From Fragum whitleyi (Eukaryota > Mollusca > Bivalvia > Cardiida > Cardiidae), in the NCBI GenBank assembly GCA_948146395.1, contig OX411552.1, forward strand, positions 1,412,001-1,476,000: DNA of 64,000 nucleotides, in the 5' to 3' direction. Numbering within the stretch: the stretch's first letter is position 1; each line of letters begins with the position of its first letter. This document shows positions 27,801 through 42,800 of the stretch, piece by piece. Made by a program: the position numbers and the translations under genes. The notes under the pieces are model-generated. The model saw only the letters and a program-made list of their open reading frames with translations. It was not told where the DNA came from and did not search any database.

Positions 27801-30800
27801 TTTATGTTTTCTGTGTATTTTCAGGGCCAGAATGATAATGCCGTTAAAGTGTTGAGAAATGACAGTAAATATAATGGTGATAAACAAGTTGTTCTGTGTT
27901 TGACAAATACAGACCTACCTGAGGACCTGAGATCACTCTATTGTCAACTGTTTACTGGTAAAGATACTTAATATGATTATTAGCGAATAGTATCAGGCAA
28001 TTATAGTCTTGACTTTTCCAAATTCAACTATGTCATCATTTTCAGATATTTTAATATGCTTGAAAATAAATTAAACATAAAATAAGACAATTCATCTTAT
28101 ACCTATACAAATATCCATGAGATAACACCCCATGTGATATTGTTTATGATATCATTTTGATATTTTTAGAACAATCACTGATGTGGTTATTTTTTATAAA
28201 CTTGCCTTTCTGTTAGAAACATCAACAAAGACAAGGCAAATACATACTAAGTGTATTGTATTAAAATAAATATCTAACTCAGTAATGGGAATTGATAATT
28301 GTCTTTGCAGAGCCTCGACAATTATCAATTCCCCCAACCTCGTAAGATTTTTTTTTCATACAATACAATTAGTACATATTATATATTTATCAAACCTTTA
28401 ACAACATTTTTTGAATCTTGTATTTTCGTGTATTTCCTTTTATTTATCATCGCTACCGTAGCACATGCCCATATGAACGACGCCCCAGAAGACGGTTAGT
28501 TGTTACGGGGGATACTACTGCTGAGATCCGCCATGGTGCTTTAACATGCTTGGTGTAAAGTATTGTCTCACAGTGCCTCGGTTTAATGTCTTATCCGAAA
28601 GACAATTAGTTTTGTTAGTGTACCAGCCTGGGAATCGAACCTACACAGTCGAACTTCAACGGTTTTGAAATCCAATGCTCTATCAACTGAGCTAATTGGG
28701 CTGGTGGATCTTGAATGCAGGGCAGGTTTGACCTCCATCATTTTATAATTTAATTTCAGATGTGTCCATCAATATTCAAACGTTCTGATTGGCTGTAAAA
28801 TTGATTTTATTCCCCAATGAAATCAATTTTGAGTAAACAGTTGTTTTGTTAGCTTCCGCAGAGTAGTTGCGAGAATATTTTGGTTCTTATCTAACACTAA
28901 ATTTTTAGGACACTACTGTGATTACTTACTGATAAATCTCCTTTTGAACTTGTAAAATTTACCATTTTTTATTTTTTCTGGAGCATTTCTCGTACATTAT
29001 TGCTGCTACTGCTTTGATATTTACACACAATTTAACTTGCAATGTAAGCTTGTGTTTGTGACAGTTCTAGTTGTTGATAGACAACTTCAAGATCATAACT
29101 ACAGATTATATATTTTTTTAACTTAACAAGAAGAAATAATTTACCATTTATGAAAACAACTTTTTTCATATCCATTTAGCTTTGTTTGTGGACACAAAAG
29201 ACCTCCAATTTCTTGAAGAACGAATTGAGGAACTTTATTTATATATGAGAGGGGTGAGTAGAACCATTATATAGTAGGACAGTTTTTGTACACCCCCAAA
29301 ATTATGTTTTAGGGGTATATAAAAGTTGGTTTGTTGGTCACTCTGTCCATCCATTGGTCTGTCTGTCCTTTTCATGTCTGCTTAATTTCTCAGCAACTGG
29401 ATTTCATTCAAATTTTACAATTATGATCAGTATTAAGTACAGATGTTAAAGTGAAATTTTGGTTAAAATGCATTTACTTTTGACAGAGTTATGGCCCTTT
29501 GATAGAAAATGGCTTTTCACTATTGACAAGCACTTGTAGAGGGGTATAAGTCCCATTTGCAACAGCCTCATTTTATTGTGCTTTGCAAAATGGGGCAGTG
29601 TACTCATTTATTCCAATTTTTGTCCTTCTCCCTTCAACTCTTCTGTCTGCCATCCTGTTTTCCTTGCCTAGATAATATTTCTGCAACTTTAAACTCAGTA
29701 TGGATCATTAGTTAAGCAAGAAAATAGGTCTGTTGGTTTTCCTTTCTTTCTTACAAACTTGTCTATATATATAATGTAGTTTAACTTCTTTTATGACAAA
29801 GTGGTAAAAGGATGAAGGCTTTGCTTTTGAAAGCAGGGGAATTATTAGTGAGTTACCACTCACAAATTGGTTTTCTTGAAATTATTGATTGTAAAACTAG
29901 GACAAATGGCAAAAAATACATTTAACTATCATAGATTTATCAAATACATTTTCTAATAAAAGTTTATTTTTAACTTATCGTGCATTCCGAGTGACTTGTG
30001 ACTGTTTAAAATGTGAAACAAATGAGTCAAAGTGTAACTACTCATTTGTTGTAGGAACGATATCAACAGAGAACAAGGGAGACAACTGAAGTTATAGATT
30101 CAAAAGATGAGACGAGGATTAAACAATTTTTAGAGGATTACCTTGCACAGACAGATACACAGACATCCATTAAAGTTACCAAAAATAAACTGACAGCTCA
30201 AGTAAGTTGCTCATGTACATCAACTTAATCATTTGCATAGTGGTGTCCGTGATTTAGAGGTAGAGTGTTGGCCTCTTGGTCCAAAGGTCCTGAGTTCGAT
30301 TCACGAGAGCGGCAATGGATCTTGGTTATTTCATTGGTCCACACATTCGACGCGAGTACTGGTGAATTTTCCAGGAAGCAGAATCAAGAGGGATGAATCT
30401 AAGTTGGAAGAACTTATTTCCCAACTGATGTAAAATAAATAGGTTTAAAACCAACCCTTTGCATTTTGAAAGAACTCTTGGCAAAATTGCAATAAAATCA
30501 GTGCTAAAAATCCTTGATCCACTATTCTTGAGTCAGATTTTATTTTGAATATATAGGTTTTGAATTTTTCTTGTTTCAAAAGGAAAATCATGTGTTACAT
30601 GAGATCAGACTGCACGGACATGTATGAGCAGACTGATCTTTGTCTTTACTTTCTATCATAACAAGAATATTCTGAGTTCAGCAAGACAATGGTCAATTTT
30701 GATTTACTATTGTCAGAATTGAGAATGTTACATAGACCTTTTGCATATTAGTTTCTGTTGCAGTCGTTCATTGGTTCATCTTTCTAAAGTAATCTCTTTA

Positions 30801-33800
30801 CAATGTCCCCAGCACAAATCCTTGTGATATTTTGCTGATTTCTTTAATGCTTTTCGGTTGTTTATTGAGGAATAATGGTAGCTTATCATTTTGATAAACT
30901 CACAGCTTAATCAGTAAAATTATCAAAAACTTATACCCCACTTCGTTCCTTTCATCCTATCTGATGTCATCTAAGGGTAACCAAATAAGTGACATGACCA
31001 TGAACTTCAATCAATTACATGCAAAATGACGCACTTTAAGAACCGTTTGTCTTAAAGTTTTTATATTCCATCTCATTTTTTCATTTAAGAAATAGAATAA
31101 TTGTTTGTTTTTGGAGTAAGAATGATCAAAATTTCATTCCATAAACAACAAAAGCCATATTTTCACTCAATGAAATATAAATCAATTTTACACTAAAACA
31201 AATGATTATCCTCTATATGATTCACCTAACACTACAACTACTACTACAACTTGCTATCAAGAAAGCTGGCAAATTTTTGTTGTGTCAAAACAGACAAGCA
31301 ACAAACAGTCTAAGGCCATTAGTAGGCCTCAAATGGGATGATATCAATTCCTGGGTCAAAATGAATAAAACTTTTTTGTGAACTCTATTCAATTTTAGAC
31401 CTTGTTATGGAAAAAGGAGTCTTAATGTCAAATTGGAATATCAGAATGTGTAATCCATCTCTTACTCGGCTTGTTTGTTACAATAGTTTTGCCCTGACCC
31501 CTGTTTATGTTATTTCAGGTTTTACGTTTGATGAACCAATTTACCCGTCTTGGTAAACTAGACATAAACAGTAATACAGTCAGTCATCTTGTGAACCTTC
31601 TAAATGGGAAAACTGATCAACCTGACAAAGGTATGACTTTTTTGATTGCCATTGGTAATTCAAATTGGCATTCTTTTTATATATAATTTGTTAGAACAGT
31701 TTGAATGTATTAAAATCACAAAAAAATATATCTACAGTCATAAGGACAAAAAAGTTAGTTCATCAGATTTCACGGGTCCAAGGCCCGTATTTACTAAAAT
31801 TTGGAATTTAGTCGAGGCTATATTGTCAAGAATAGACCAAAGTGCCTTATCTCCAACACCCTTAATTTAGAAAGGTTTGTACAGCGCTTAAGCAGGTACA
31901 GACTGGAGATGGTTTCCTGAGTTTTACAAAAAGTAGCCGCAGAAATTCTGCTCACACTACTGTTCTTGCTAAATCTCACACCCTTAATAGTCACTGGCTA
32001 AACAAAGATACCCTTTGCATAATATTTTGCTGCTAATATATTGATCACTGAAAATATAAAAAACGGAAAAGTTCCACAACATTTTGGATTTCATGAACTT
32101 TAACAGTGTTAATTGAGGTTTCCTAATGGTTACTTTAGGCAATGAAAGATCATGAGTTCCAAAATGTGGTGGATCTATTTAATGTCAAATACCTTAAGTT
32201 TTCTAGCTTTAACAATGACTTAAGATTTATTGAACATGAAGAATGATTATATTAGCAATGATGACTTGGATAATAGTTGACTGAAAGAGATTTGTTTTTG
32301 GATGTCCAAACAATGTTAATCAAATAACACACTGTATTTACGAGATTTTGGTTTCCATTGATAAATTGTGTATTCCATTGAATAAATTCAGGGAAGAATT
32401 ATGAGTAATAATGCGTTATGTGCTAGAATATGTACTCTTGACCCCTAATTTTTAGCTCAACTGGCCGAGGCCAGCGAGCTATTGTCATGCTTGAGTAGGC
32501 GTCCATGCGTAAACTTCTTCTCTAAACATCTTCTCCTTGAAAACCAATGGATTGATTTTAACACTGTATAAGAAATTTTGATTGACCCACAAATGTGGGC
32601 ATGGCAGGGCGAGCACTGCTTTATCCCCAGCCGTTTTCAGTGAGGGGATATAGTAATGGTCTCCATCCGTCATTCCTTCATTCAGTCACTAAACTTGTCC
32701 GGAGCATATCTCCTAAAGTATAATAGCTATCAACTTGAAATTTTATGGGTGGATAGATCTCATGGAGGGAAAGTGCAGTGCATAAGAACAACAACTCTTG
32801 CTTGCATAATTTTGGAGTTATTGCCCTTTGTTATTTTTGATACTTAGATCTTGTCCGGAGCATATATCCTAAAATATCTTAGCTATCAACTTGAAACTTT
32901 TTGGGTGGATAGAGCTCATAGAAGAACTACAACTCTTGCTTGCATAATTTTTGAGTTATTGCCCTTTGTTATTTTTAATACTTAGATTTTGTCTGAAGCA
33001 TATCTCCTAAAGTATAAAAGCTATCAACTTGAAACTTTATGAGTGGATAGATCTCATGGAGGAGAAGTTCAGTGCACAATAACTATAACTCTTGCTTGCA
33101 TAATATTCCAATTTTTGCCCTTTGTTATTTTAAAATCTTACATTTGTAGGGGGTAAATATATTAAAGTACAAAGGAATCCTTAATCTATTATGCTTTGTA
33201 TATAGTTTCTACCAACACCTTGTTTTAAATTTTTTACCATTCATCATGATTTAGAGATGACAAAGTTTTTACAACTATTGCAGATACAATGGCTGACATA
33301 GAGACATACAGAGAGAAGGAGAGATTTAAGAAAAGTGAATCAACAGATGCTGTAGTGGAAACAAAAATACAGTAAGCAAATATGAGCTTGTGTGGATTAT
33401 TTCCAACAATTTCACATGTGTGCAAAGGAGAGACACTGGCCAGTCTGTGCATCTGCACAGTTTGGCCAGAGTCTTCACTATGTGCTCCTTAGAAAGATAA
33501 CGTCTTAACCATTTCAAGTTGGTAAGTGAATATTCTATTTACAATGTGTGGATGTGCCTAGAGCATATGTAAAAGGGTAGGATTCATGACACACAGGCTC
33601 ATATATCTGTTATCTGTTCTATATCATGCAACAGTTGTATACAAATCTAAAAATAGATCAGTTTAAATTGGTTAATTTGTAATTTCTGTCATTTTGAGTA
33701 CTTGTTTAAGCATTTAGTGTTTAGTCCCAATGGTGGAATAGAAAGGCTGTTTGTTGCTTGTCAGGTTTGACAAAACAAAAATTTTAGCCAAAGCCATGGG

Positions 33801-36800
33801 CCAGTTTTCTCCTAGTGTGGTTGTAGTAGAAGTAGATGTGTTTGGCAAACCTTGGTCAGTTATTATGGAAGAAATAATTTGGTAACTTTCATGTGTGTGC
33901 ACTATCAGAATTATCTGTACTGTCAAGGAAGATCATTCAAGTTATTTCTTCACTGTGTAGCACTAGAATTACAGTAGATATTGTTCAAACAACCACATCT
34001 ATTTAGTCACCATGTTGAGGAAAGCTACTGTTATAAAAAGTCCCTACAATGTAAACAAAATCTCTGAAAAAGTTGACGTTCTTAAATAAAAAATTGTTGA
34101 CAATTAAATCATATGGTGTTAAAACTTATTAGAATTGTCTCTTTGAGATCTAATGGGTTCAAACATCATAGGATTAAGTAAGAATTTTAGGACAAATCTG
34201 TATAGGTAGGTTATCAAAATGACCTGTCTTATCCGTCACGAAATATTGTATTAAGTGAACATACCCATTGCAACCACTTTCGTTGATCCCTCAAGTGGTC
34301 CCTTAACCCAAGTTTTATGTTAAATCATGCTAGCTATTGCTGTGCTCTTGTTAGCTCCACTGGCTGAAAGCCACTGGGGCTATTTTCGTGGCGTTGTGTC
34401 CGTCGTGCGTCCATGTGTCCGTTCGTAAACTTTTTCTTTAAAAATCTTCTTCTCAGAAACTACTGGACGAATTTCAACCAAACTTCACAGGAACGATCCT
34501 TTGGTGACCCTCTTTCAAAGTTATTCAAGAAATTGTGATCCAATGAAAAACATGGATTTAATGGCTGTGGCTTATTTCCAAATATGGTAAAAAGTGACTT
34601 TTCTCAGATTCTAATGGATGGATACCAATTAAATTTTACATGAATGATCCTTGGGTGATCCTTTATTAGTCTACAATGTTTTTTATGGGCGGAGGTCATT
34701 TCTCAATATGTTAAGTGGAAACTTTGAAAATCATTTTCTCAGAATGAAAGTGATGGATATCAATCAAACATTTTTGGTATGATCTTTGGGTGACCCATTA
34801 TTATGCAGCCAAAAATCATTTTGATTGGATGGAAAACATGTCTTTTATGGGCGGAGGTCATTTCTCTATATGTTATATAGATGAAACTTTGAAAATCATT
34901 TTCAACATCAGTAGAACCCAAAATATTTTAAAAAATCTAGTCAAAACTTTTATTTGCTTTTACAAGAATTTCAAGCCTGTGGAGCAACTCAAGCCATTCG
35001 TGACTTTCTAGTATTTTAGTCTATCTTCAAAAATGATCATTAGAATCCAGGTAAAGATGAATATTTATTTTATTTTTCATGACTATTTTAGGTGTCTGAT
35101 GTTGTTTGAAACTTATTTCAACATTATCTTGAAAGAGCGCATAAAGGCAAGTAACTTTTGATTGTATTACTTGAATGTATCAAATGTGCTTAGTACACCT
35201 GGTACAAACAACAGATTTCATTGATGAAAAGTTCTCTTTACCAATTTCCAATCTTTCCCACTCACTCAAACTTTTTGTGAACCTCAAGGAAGAAATCCAG
35301 GGGTCCAGGTAAGAGGTGGAATCCAGTCTAAAATATTTCTTTCATAATGAAACCCTATGTTGTTGGTACTCATTTGAACTATCTCGATGAGACATTTCAA
35401 ATGAGTACAAACAATATAGAGAAAAGAGAATGTGTCGCATATGCAACAGCCAGTTTCTAAAAAAATGGTTACCTCGAATGTTGTTATACTTACAGAAACT
35501 AATGATGAAATTTGAAAAGCTGAATCCATCTTCCAGTATCATGGACCCTACAATAAACCTGGAGAACAGACATAAGTAAGACAACCCTTATCCTGCTTAA
35601 CCTAAATTTTTTTTCAAGCATATTGTCCAAATTGACTATTCTTGCCCAAGTTTTCCTATACAGTGAAACTTACGTTCAGCGACCACTTAGGGGACCAACA
35701 AAAAATGGTCGTTTATGGATATGGTAACTAGATACAATATTCAATGATAAAAAAGAAGTGTTTTTTTATAGCATATAAAGATTGTCACATAATTCTGACT
35801 GAATCCTAGGATGTTGGAAACCCATAAGAATTGACTCTTTGAGACGATTCTAATGGGTTCTAACATCATAGAATTCACTGTTAAACTTTTTTTGTTTGGA
35901 ATGTCCACTTTTACGGAAATTTTACTTACGGCGAAGGGACTTTTTATGATGGTCGCTTAATAGATGTGGTTGCTCAAGCAAGATTCACTGTAATTACTAA
36001 ATAGAAATCAAGCATTGTATGCTAAGAACAGCCTGCATGTTTGTGTAGTCTTAGTCTATACTGTCTACTAAAGCTTTGTGTCAAGTAGGAATATGTCATG
36101 AACAGCAGAAGAAGGCTCAAATTGGTCCAACTTTTTTACTTGTTACTGAATGGAAAAGCTGATTTTTTAGGGCATGAGCAACAGTTTGTTAAACTTTAAG
36201 ATGTCCTTAACTTATGATGACCTTGACCTTGTCTGAGCCAAAGAGTCTGTATTTACATTAATTTTCAGAATTTATTTGTAAACCCCTATCAAACTGAATG
36301 TTTTGAAATACATTGCAATTTTTTTGACATTTCAACTAATCTTGCTCTTTGTGTCCCACAATGACTAAGTAGAAAACAGGTAGTGTAGTCTGAGATCAGA
36401 TGGCACATCTGTGCAGGCTGATCTTAGTCTAAACTTGCTGCAAAAGCTTTGTGCACATCAGGAAACTGACATGGACAGCATTATAATTCTTCAGTATGTA
36501 GATGTTGATTGTCAATTGGTATGTTTCAGATTTAAGGGAGAAGCTACAAGTATACTAAATGGTCTTTTTGCTGAGACTGCAATGTTTGGAAATTTAGACC
36601 TAACAGCTATTCTAGTGGTAATGAACATTTTTGAAATTTTGTCATTAGTCTGTTCTGTTTATTTTTATATTGACTATTTACATCAAAGTATATGTAGCAA
36701 AAAATAATAATATGATGAAAGAATTAAAAAAAAATTTTTTTTTAGATTACTAGCAAGGATCCATGATCAACAAATACGTCAAATGCCATTTGTTTGAAAA

Positions 36801-39800
36801 ACACTTGGTGTTGAACAGAAGAAAAACAATGAATGCTTTTCAATTGATTATTGAGAAATAATGGTAGATAATCACTTGATGAACTCATTATAAAACCAGT
36901 GAAATTGACATCCTGCTTTCATTCATTCTACTCTATTCGAAGTTATCTAAGAAGATCTAAGCTCAATAAATGACATCATGAAAATTGTCTAGCTAAAATT
37001 TGATAGGTCATTTGATATTTAGGATTGACATTGGTGATTCGTCAATTATAATGCTTCAGCTTTTTTCCCCATTCTATAAAATGCAAGGACTGTTGACATG
37101 CCTAGACCCATGGCAGTACAGAAACTGTTTATAATGTTTTATCATGTTTGGTGGACGTTTACGTTCACCAGAGTTAATACCACGTTTGAACAATCCTGTC
37201 AGATGTTAATAGGTTTTCAAAACAGTAGTACTTATTAAGATTCAATTTACTCTTTTTGAAGAATTGTAACCGTCTGACAACTATGCATTTCAAAAATGGA
37301 GTGAAACAAGGAGTCTGCGTAACTTGTTGCAACCTCAAAGACATCTTTTAAGTGTGAAATCATATTCAATTCTGAGATCGGGTGAATTTTTTCCTTGCGT
37401 AGAACTACTTTTCTGTCAGAGTGAGTAATTTGCCCCTTATTTCCCAATGGTCAATGGGAGGTCACTCATGAAATGAAATAACTGGAATGACAACCTCCCC
37501 TGACACTACTTATGTATATAAAACAAAGGCAAATTAATGGAAATATCGGTATACACATGAATACGGATACAGTGGGAGCAGGTAAAGTAAAGCATTCAGG
37601 CCATGCGATAAAGGTTTATGCAAAGGGGTTTTACTTTACATTTCAACACACAAAAGCCAAACTCGAGACGAGTGTCTGCAATTTTTTACGTGTTTATATG
37701 AACACTTAACCTTTCTTTTCTTTGAGAATGAAAATCGCGGAACAATCAATTAATATTTTTTTATAGAATTTTTATCTCCACTGGCCGAAGGCCACTGAGG
37801 CTATTGTCATGGCGTTGTGTCCGTCGTCCGTTCGTGTGTCCGTTCGTAAACATTTTCTTTAAAAATCTTCTCCTCAGAAACTACTGGATGAATTTCAATC
37901 AAACTTCACAAGAATGATCCTAGGGTGATCCTCTTTCAAAGTTGTTCAAGAAATTTAGATCCAATGACGAACATGGATTTAATGGGCGTGGCTTCTTTCC
38001 AAATATGGTTAAAAGTGGGTTTTCTCAGATTCTAATTGATGGATTCCAATTAAATTTTACATGGATGATCCTTAAGTGGCCTTTTATCAGTCTATAAAAA
38101 CTATTGTGATCGGTTGAAAAATATGTATTTTATGGGCGGAGGTCATTTTTCTATATGTTATTTAGTCGAAACTTTGAAAATCATTTTGTCAGAATGCAAC
38201 TGATGGTTTTCAACCAAATTTCACTCGAATGGTACTTTAGTGATCCTTTATCAGGCTACCAGGAATTATTGTGATCGGATGAAAAATAATTATTTTAATG
38301 GGCGGAGGTCATTTCTGTATATGTTATTTAGTGGAAACTTTGAAAATCATTTTCTCAGAATGTAACCGATGGTTTTCAACCAAATTTCACCGGAATGATC
38401 TTTTTGAGTAACCTTTATGAGTCTACCAAAAGTTACTGTGATCGGATGAAAAATATGTATTTTATGGGCAGAGGTAATTTCTCAATATGTTATTTTGTGT
38501 AATCTTTGAAAATCATTTTCTCAGAATGTTATGGGTGGATATCAATCGAACTTCATTAGTATGATCCTTGGGCGACCCCTTTAGCATGTAGCCAAAATTA
38601 TTGTCATTGGATGAAATATATGTGGTTTTTTTTTTTATTAGCAGGGTCTTTTCTCTATATGTTATATAGTGGAAACTCTGAAATCATTTTCAACATCAGA
38701 AGAATCCAAAATATCTAAAAATCTATTCAAAACTTTTCTTTTTCTTTTACAAGAATTTCAAGCCTTTGGAGGGATCCAAGTCATTCATAGCTTCCTAGTT
38801 TAAGCAGATAACACCATAATTTTTAATAATGAGATTACGAAGAACTGATTAGCATTACAAAATAAGAATAATAACCTAGATCATCTAATTGTCATTTTTT
38901 TACTTTTATAACAAATGGATCGGAGAATCACTGTTTAAACTACACCAGGAATAATTCCGAAAGTTATCGAAACCTTGTAATTACAGGACTTTGTTGACGA
39001 TCGACGATATATGTTGAGAAACGTATATCTGAAGCAAGATGCGGTCAGGTCATTTTCCTTTTATCGTAATTTTACATGTAAAATTTCTCTTTTCTCCACA
39101 AATGGAGGAATCACTCTAGTATGCCAACAGAAACGTCCACCATCAGTACTTTCAGTGCTTTGATTTTATACAGGATTTAACAAGATATGAGTATGAAAGT
39201 CTAGTCACCAAAACTATGGAGACATTTTATATCTACAACTCAGCTATTCAGAGTCTACTGAAACATGCACAGAAAGTACAGGTAAGGTATTTCAACCCTT
39301 ATCCTAAAGAATATAAATTTGCTTTTAAACTTGTTTCAAACTCGTGCTAATTTTGGCACATTTTAAGCTTGGTTCTTTTTATAAAAGAAAACCAACAAGG
39401 TATTATTATCACCATGTTGTACTTAGAGTTGGTATTTTTGTTGACCATTAGCAATGACATGAAAAACTCTAACCTTGACAATATCTCTGTTGTTATTGAA
39501 GATATCTTCTTGAAACTTGGCCTGAATGTTCACCATCACAAGAGCTATCCTGACTACTCAAAGGGATAAATCTGAAAGCATTTTTGTAAGAGTAATGCCC
39601 CTTTTCTGACTTATATTTTTTTGCATTATCCAGCAACGTGGCACCTGTGCACAGTGCTCTTGTTATCAGTCTTAAGTTTTTCCTACAATTATAAAAAGAA
39701 AGCAGGAAGGTTAGGTTAAGATTAAACTGCATGTCTTGGCAGGCTGATCTCAATCTATACTGCTGCTAAAGCTTTTTGTACTGCAGGAAAATGTTTTTAA

Positions 39801-42800
39801 GTAGCAAAAAAGAATTTTTCGGTTTATGCTTTTCTAAGGATTATTGAGAAATTACTGTAGATTATCACTTGATAAACTCACTGCGGAACCAGTGAAATTT
39901 TCAAAAACATATATCCTGCTTTTGTACATTTCACCCTGTCTGAAGTCTTCTAAGTGGAGCCAAATAACTGATGTCACCATGAATGTTGCATAGCAATCAC
40001 ATGCAATATGACTGGCTTTATGAAAAAATGTCATAAAACTCATTTTGTCTTAGTTTTGCATTAGAAAAATAGAATGATTGTCCGTTTTCAAGCAATATTT
40101 GATTGATATTTAATTTTGTGAACAAAAAAAGCTATATTTACCCTCATGGCACCCAAGCTTGTGTAAATATAGCTTTTGCTCTTCACTCAATGAAATAGAA
40201 ATCAGTCTTACACTTAAACAAACAACTATCCTGTATTTCTTCAATTGTACCAAGATAATTATTAAATTAAATGTTTTCTCTGGTGTAGATTGTAACAGAA
40301 AGTTCTAGAGAGAGATTTGATATGGTCAAGGAGAAGATATTGTTAGTTAGAGAAAGAACTGATGGTAAAATATCCGATACAGAGCTGGGTGAAGTTATTA
40401 CAACAATGGAGGAATTCTCAAAGTAGGCTGATTAGGATCTGAACCTATTACAATTCACATTTTAACATACTGAATCATCCAATGCACTCAAATGTTGTAA
40501 ATTGATTAACATGCATTACCCTTTCAATACTTCATGAAAAAAAGAAAGAAATCCTTTTGAAATCTCTTATGCTTGATGACTGCAAAATGAAAAAAAATAA
40601 ACTGTGAAGTATTTGCACCTTTAAGAAAATTTGAAAGTCATACTTTGAATTCTAGCCCTAAATTAGTTTCACTGACCTAGGTGACCTAGTGGTATAGTCA
40701 CTTGACCCCTGACCAGTGGAGGTCTGTGGTTAGAGCCTCACTGTCCCTGGGTTGTGTGTATAGTCAAAACACTAAATAGCCAGCCCCAGTTCACCTATCT
40801 GTTAATTTAGGTAGCATAGATTTTAAGACACTGCCTCTCTATCAGGCATGTGAAAATATCTGGATTTAGTGTTCGAGGGCGACTCTATAACCTTAAGCTT
40901 ATTAAGCTAAAATAATTAGTATAAAGTTTAGAATGACAAGCAAATCAGAACTTGATTAATTTTGAAATTTCATATATAAGTGAGGTTACATCTATTAGAA
41001 CTCTTTACATTGAATATTCATCCATTGCTGTGTATGTTTTAGGTATTGTTTGCTCAATGATGACAGTGATATACCTCACACAACAGTACAGAACTACATG
41101 TACTCACAAGGTAAAGGTGGCGTACATCTCATTTTCATGTCCATCTCTGTTAAAGAGCAAGTAGGAAAATCACTTTTAACAAGCTCAAGAATTTAGAACT
41201 AAATGATGCTGTTGTTTGTTTATACATATCTCCATCTTTTTCCAATATGATTGATCTGCTGAAATGCTTTAGTCATTGGTGTCAGTGTCAAAGAGACAAG
41301 TTAGTGTTATGGTTTTTATTTTGAGGGGACAGCATGAAAATATTGTAAGTTGGGATATATTTATATGCATTTGCAAAATTTTTCCATGGAGCTCTCAATG
41401 TACATCGATTGATTTAGTTGAATCTTAAATGTTTTCTTATATTTCACATAATTCTATACTTTGTCTTTTACTTGTACCAGGAATACTGGAAGTAATATTC
41501 AAACTCCTGACTACCGAGGACCTTCAGGTAAGCTATTGAAAAAAAAGTCTGCACATAAGACAGAACAAATTGAGTGGGTATCAGTAGTAACTGCCTAAAT
41601 ATCTATAGGCAGTTACCACTGTTTCATGTTGAGCCATGATGCGTGTATGAGTTTGAAACCCTCTGGCATCGTTTATCATTCTAATCATTTGTCTTTCACC
41701 AATGGGTGAATAATTATAAACCTATGTGGGATAGCAGCTGGTGGCTGGGAAAGAGTGTAATGATAATACAGGTGAGAGGAATACCAGGAATCCATTATTA
41801 GATTCCCAAGCCTCTGCAACATAAATGATAAACTGTTAAAAGCAGTGTTAAACCCATTCAGACAGTACATTCAGCCATCAAAATGATTGGCTACTCTACT
41901 ACGAGAAAATGACCATTATATCAAGAAATTTTAATGAAGAAAATTAAATAATATTAGCAAATTAACGTCTTCCTCTTCTATGCTTTGAATTTTCAAATTG
42001 ATTTTAAGTCTATACTTCAACTATAACTCAAAATATCAGTATCTGAAGAGGGTACATTCTATTGCCATATTTACTGTCAAATTATTGATTGGAAGTATAT
42101 TATTTCTAAAGTGAAAGATATTTTTTACAATTTTTAAGCTTGGTTGTCTTTAAGAAAGCCCAAAATATTACTTTATGATCAACTGCATTACCAATAAAAC
42201 TTACAATTTGATAATGTCCATGTTTGATTGTTGAAAAACATCCAACACTTTCTGCTGAATTTCAGGATCAAGGTATTGAGTCACAAGCTATCTTTTGAGC
42301 ACAATGCAAAGAGTCTGCCCTGTGTTCAGGATGTAAAAGTGGTTTGCAAGTGCTTTGAGAGATACCCTGCTTTGCATGTGCACATATGTGCAAAGCAAGG
42401 TATCATTTGGAAAGCACTTCACTAACATTTTCACCCTGAAAGCCGGGCTGGTCAGACTGTACAGAAGCACAGGCTGATAGGAGTTTTGACATTGCACACA
42501 TAAGATACTTTAGAAATGTTACACACAGGCTCACATGTTTTCTGTTTATTTCAGGATGAAGATTCTCCGGCACTTCCGTCTACCTCATTTACACTTCTGG
42601 AGAGATTGATTAGAAGTAATCAACAAATACAAGTCTATGTATTTAACAAACTGGATAGTCTGTTGGCCATGGAACAACATCTCAAATATATCTTACCTGT
42701 TGTAAAAGCGGTGAGGACATGCTTAAATACATCAAAAGTTCTTGTAGAAATGGTCATTTTTGTGTCAGTTTATTTTGGCATCTCTGAGACTGAAAGACGT

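Noticed and set aside
28486..28735. tRNA gene on the minus strand
   Set aside because: The head is tRNA-like but is fused to a repeat body, and similar heads recur across the window; a SINE is more likely.
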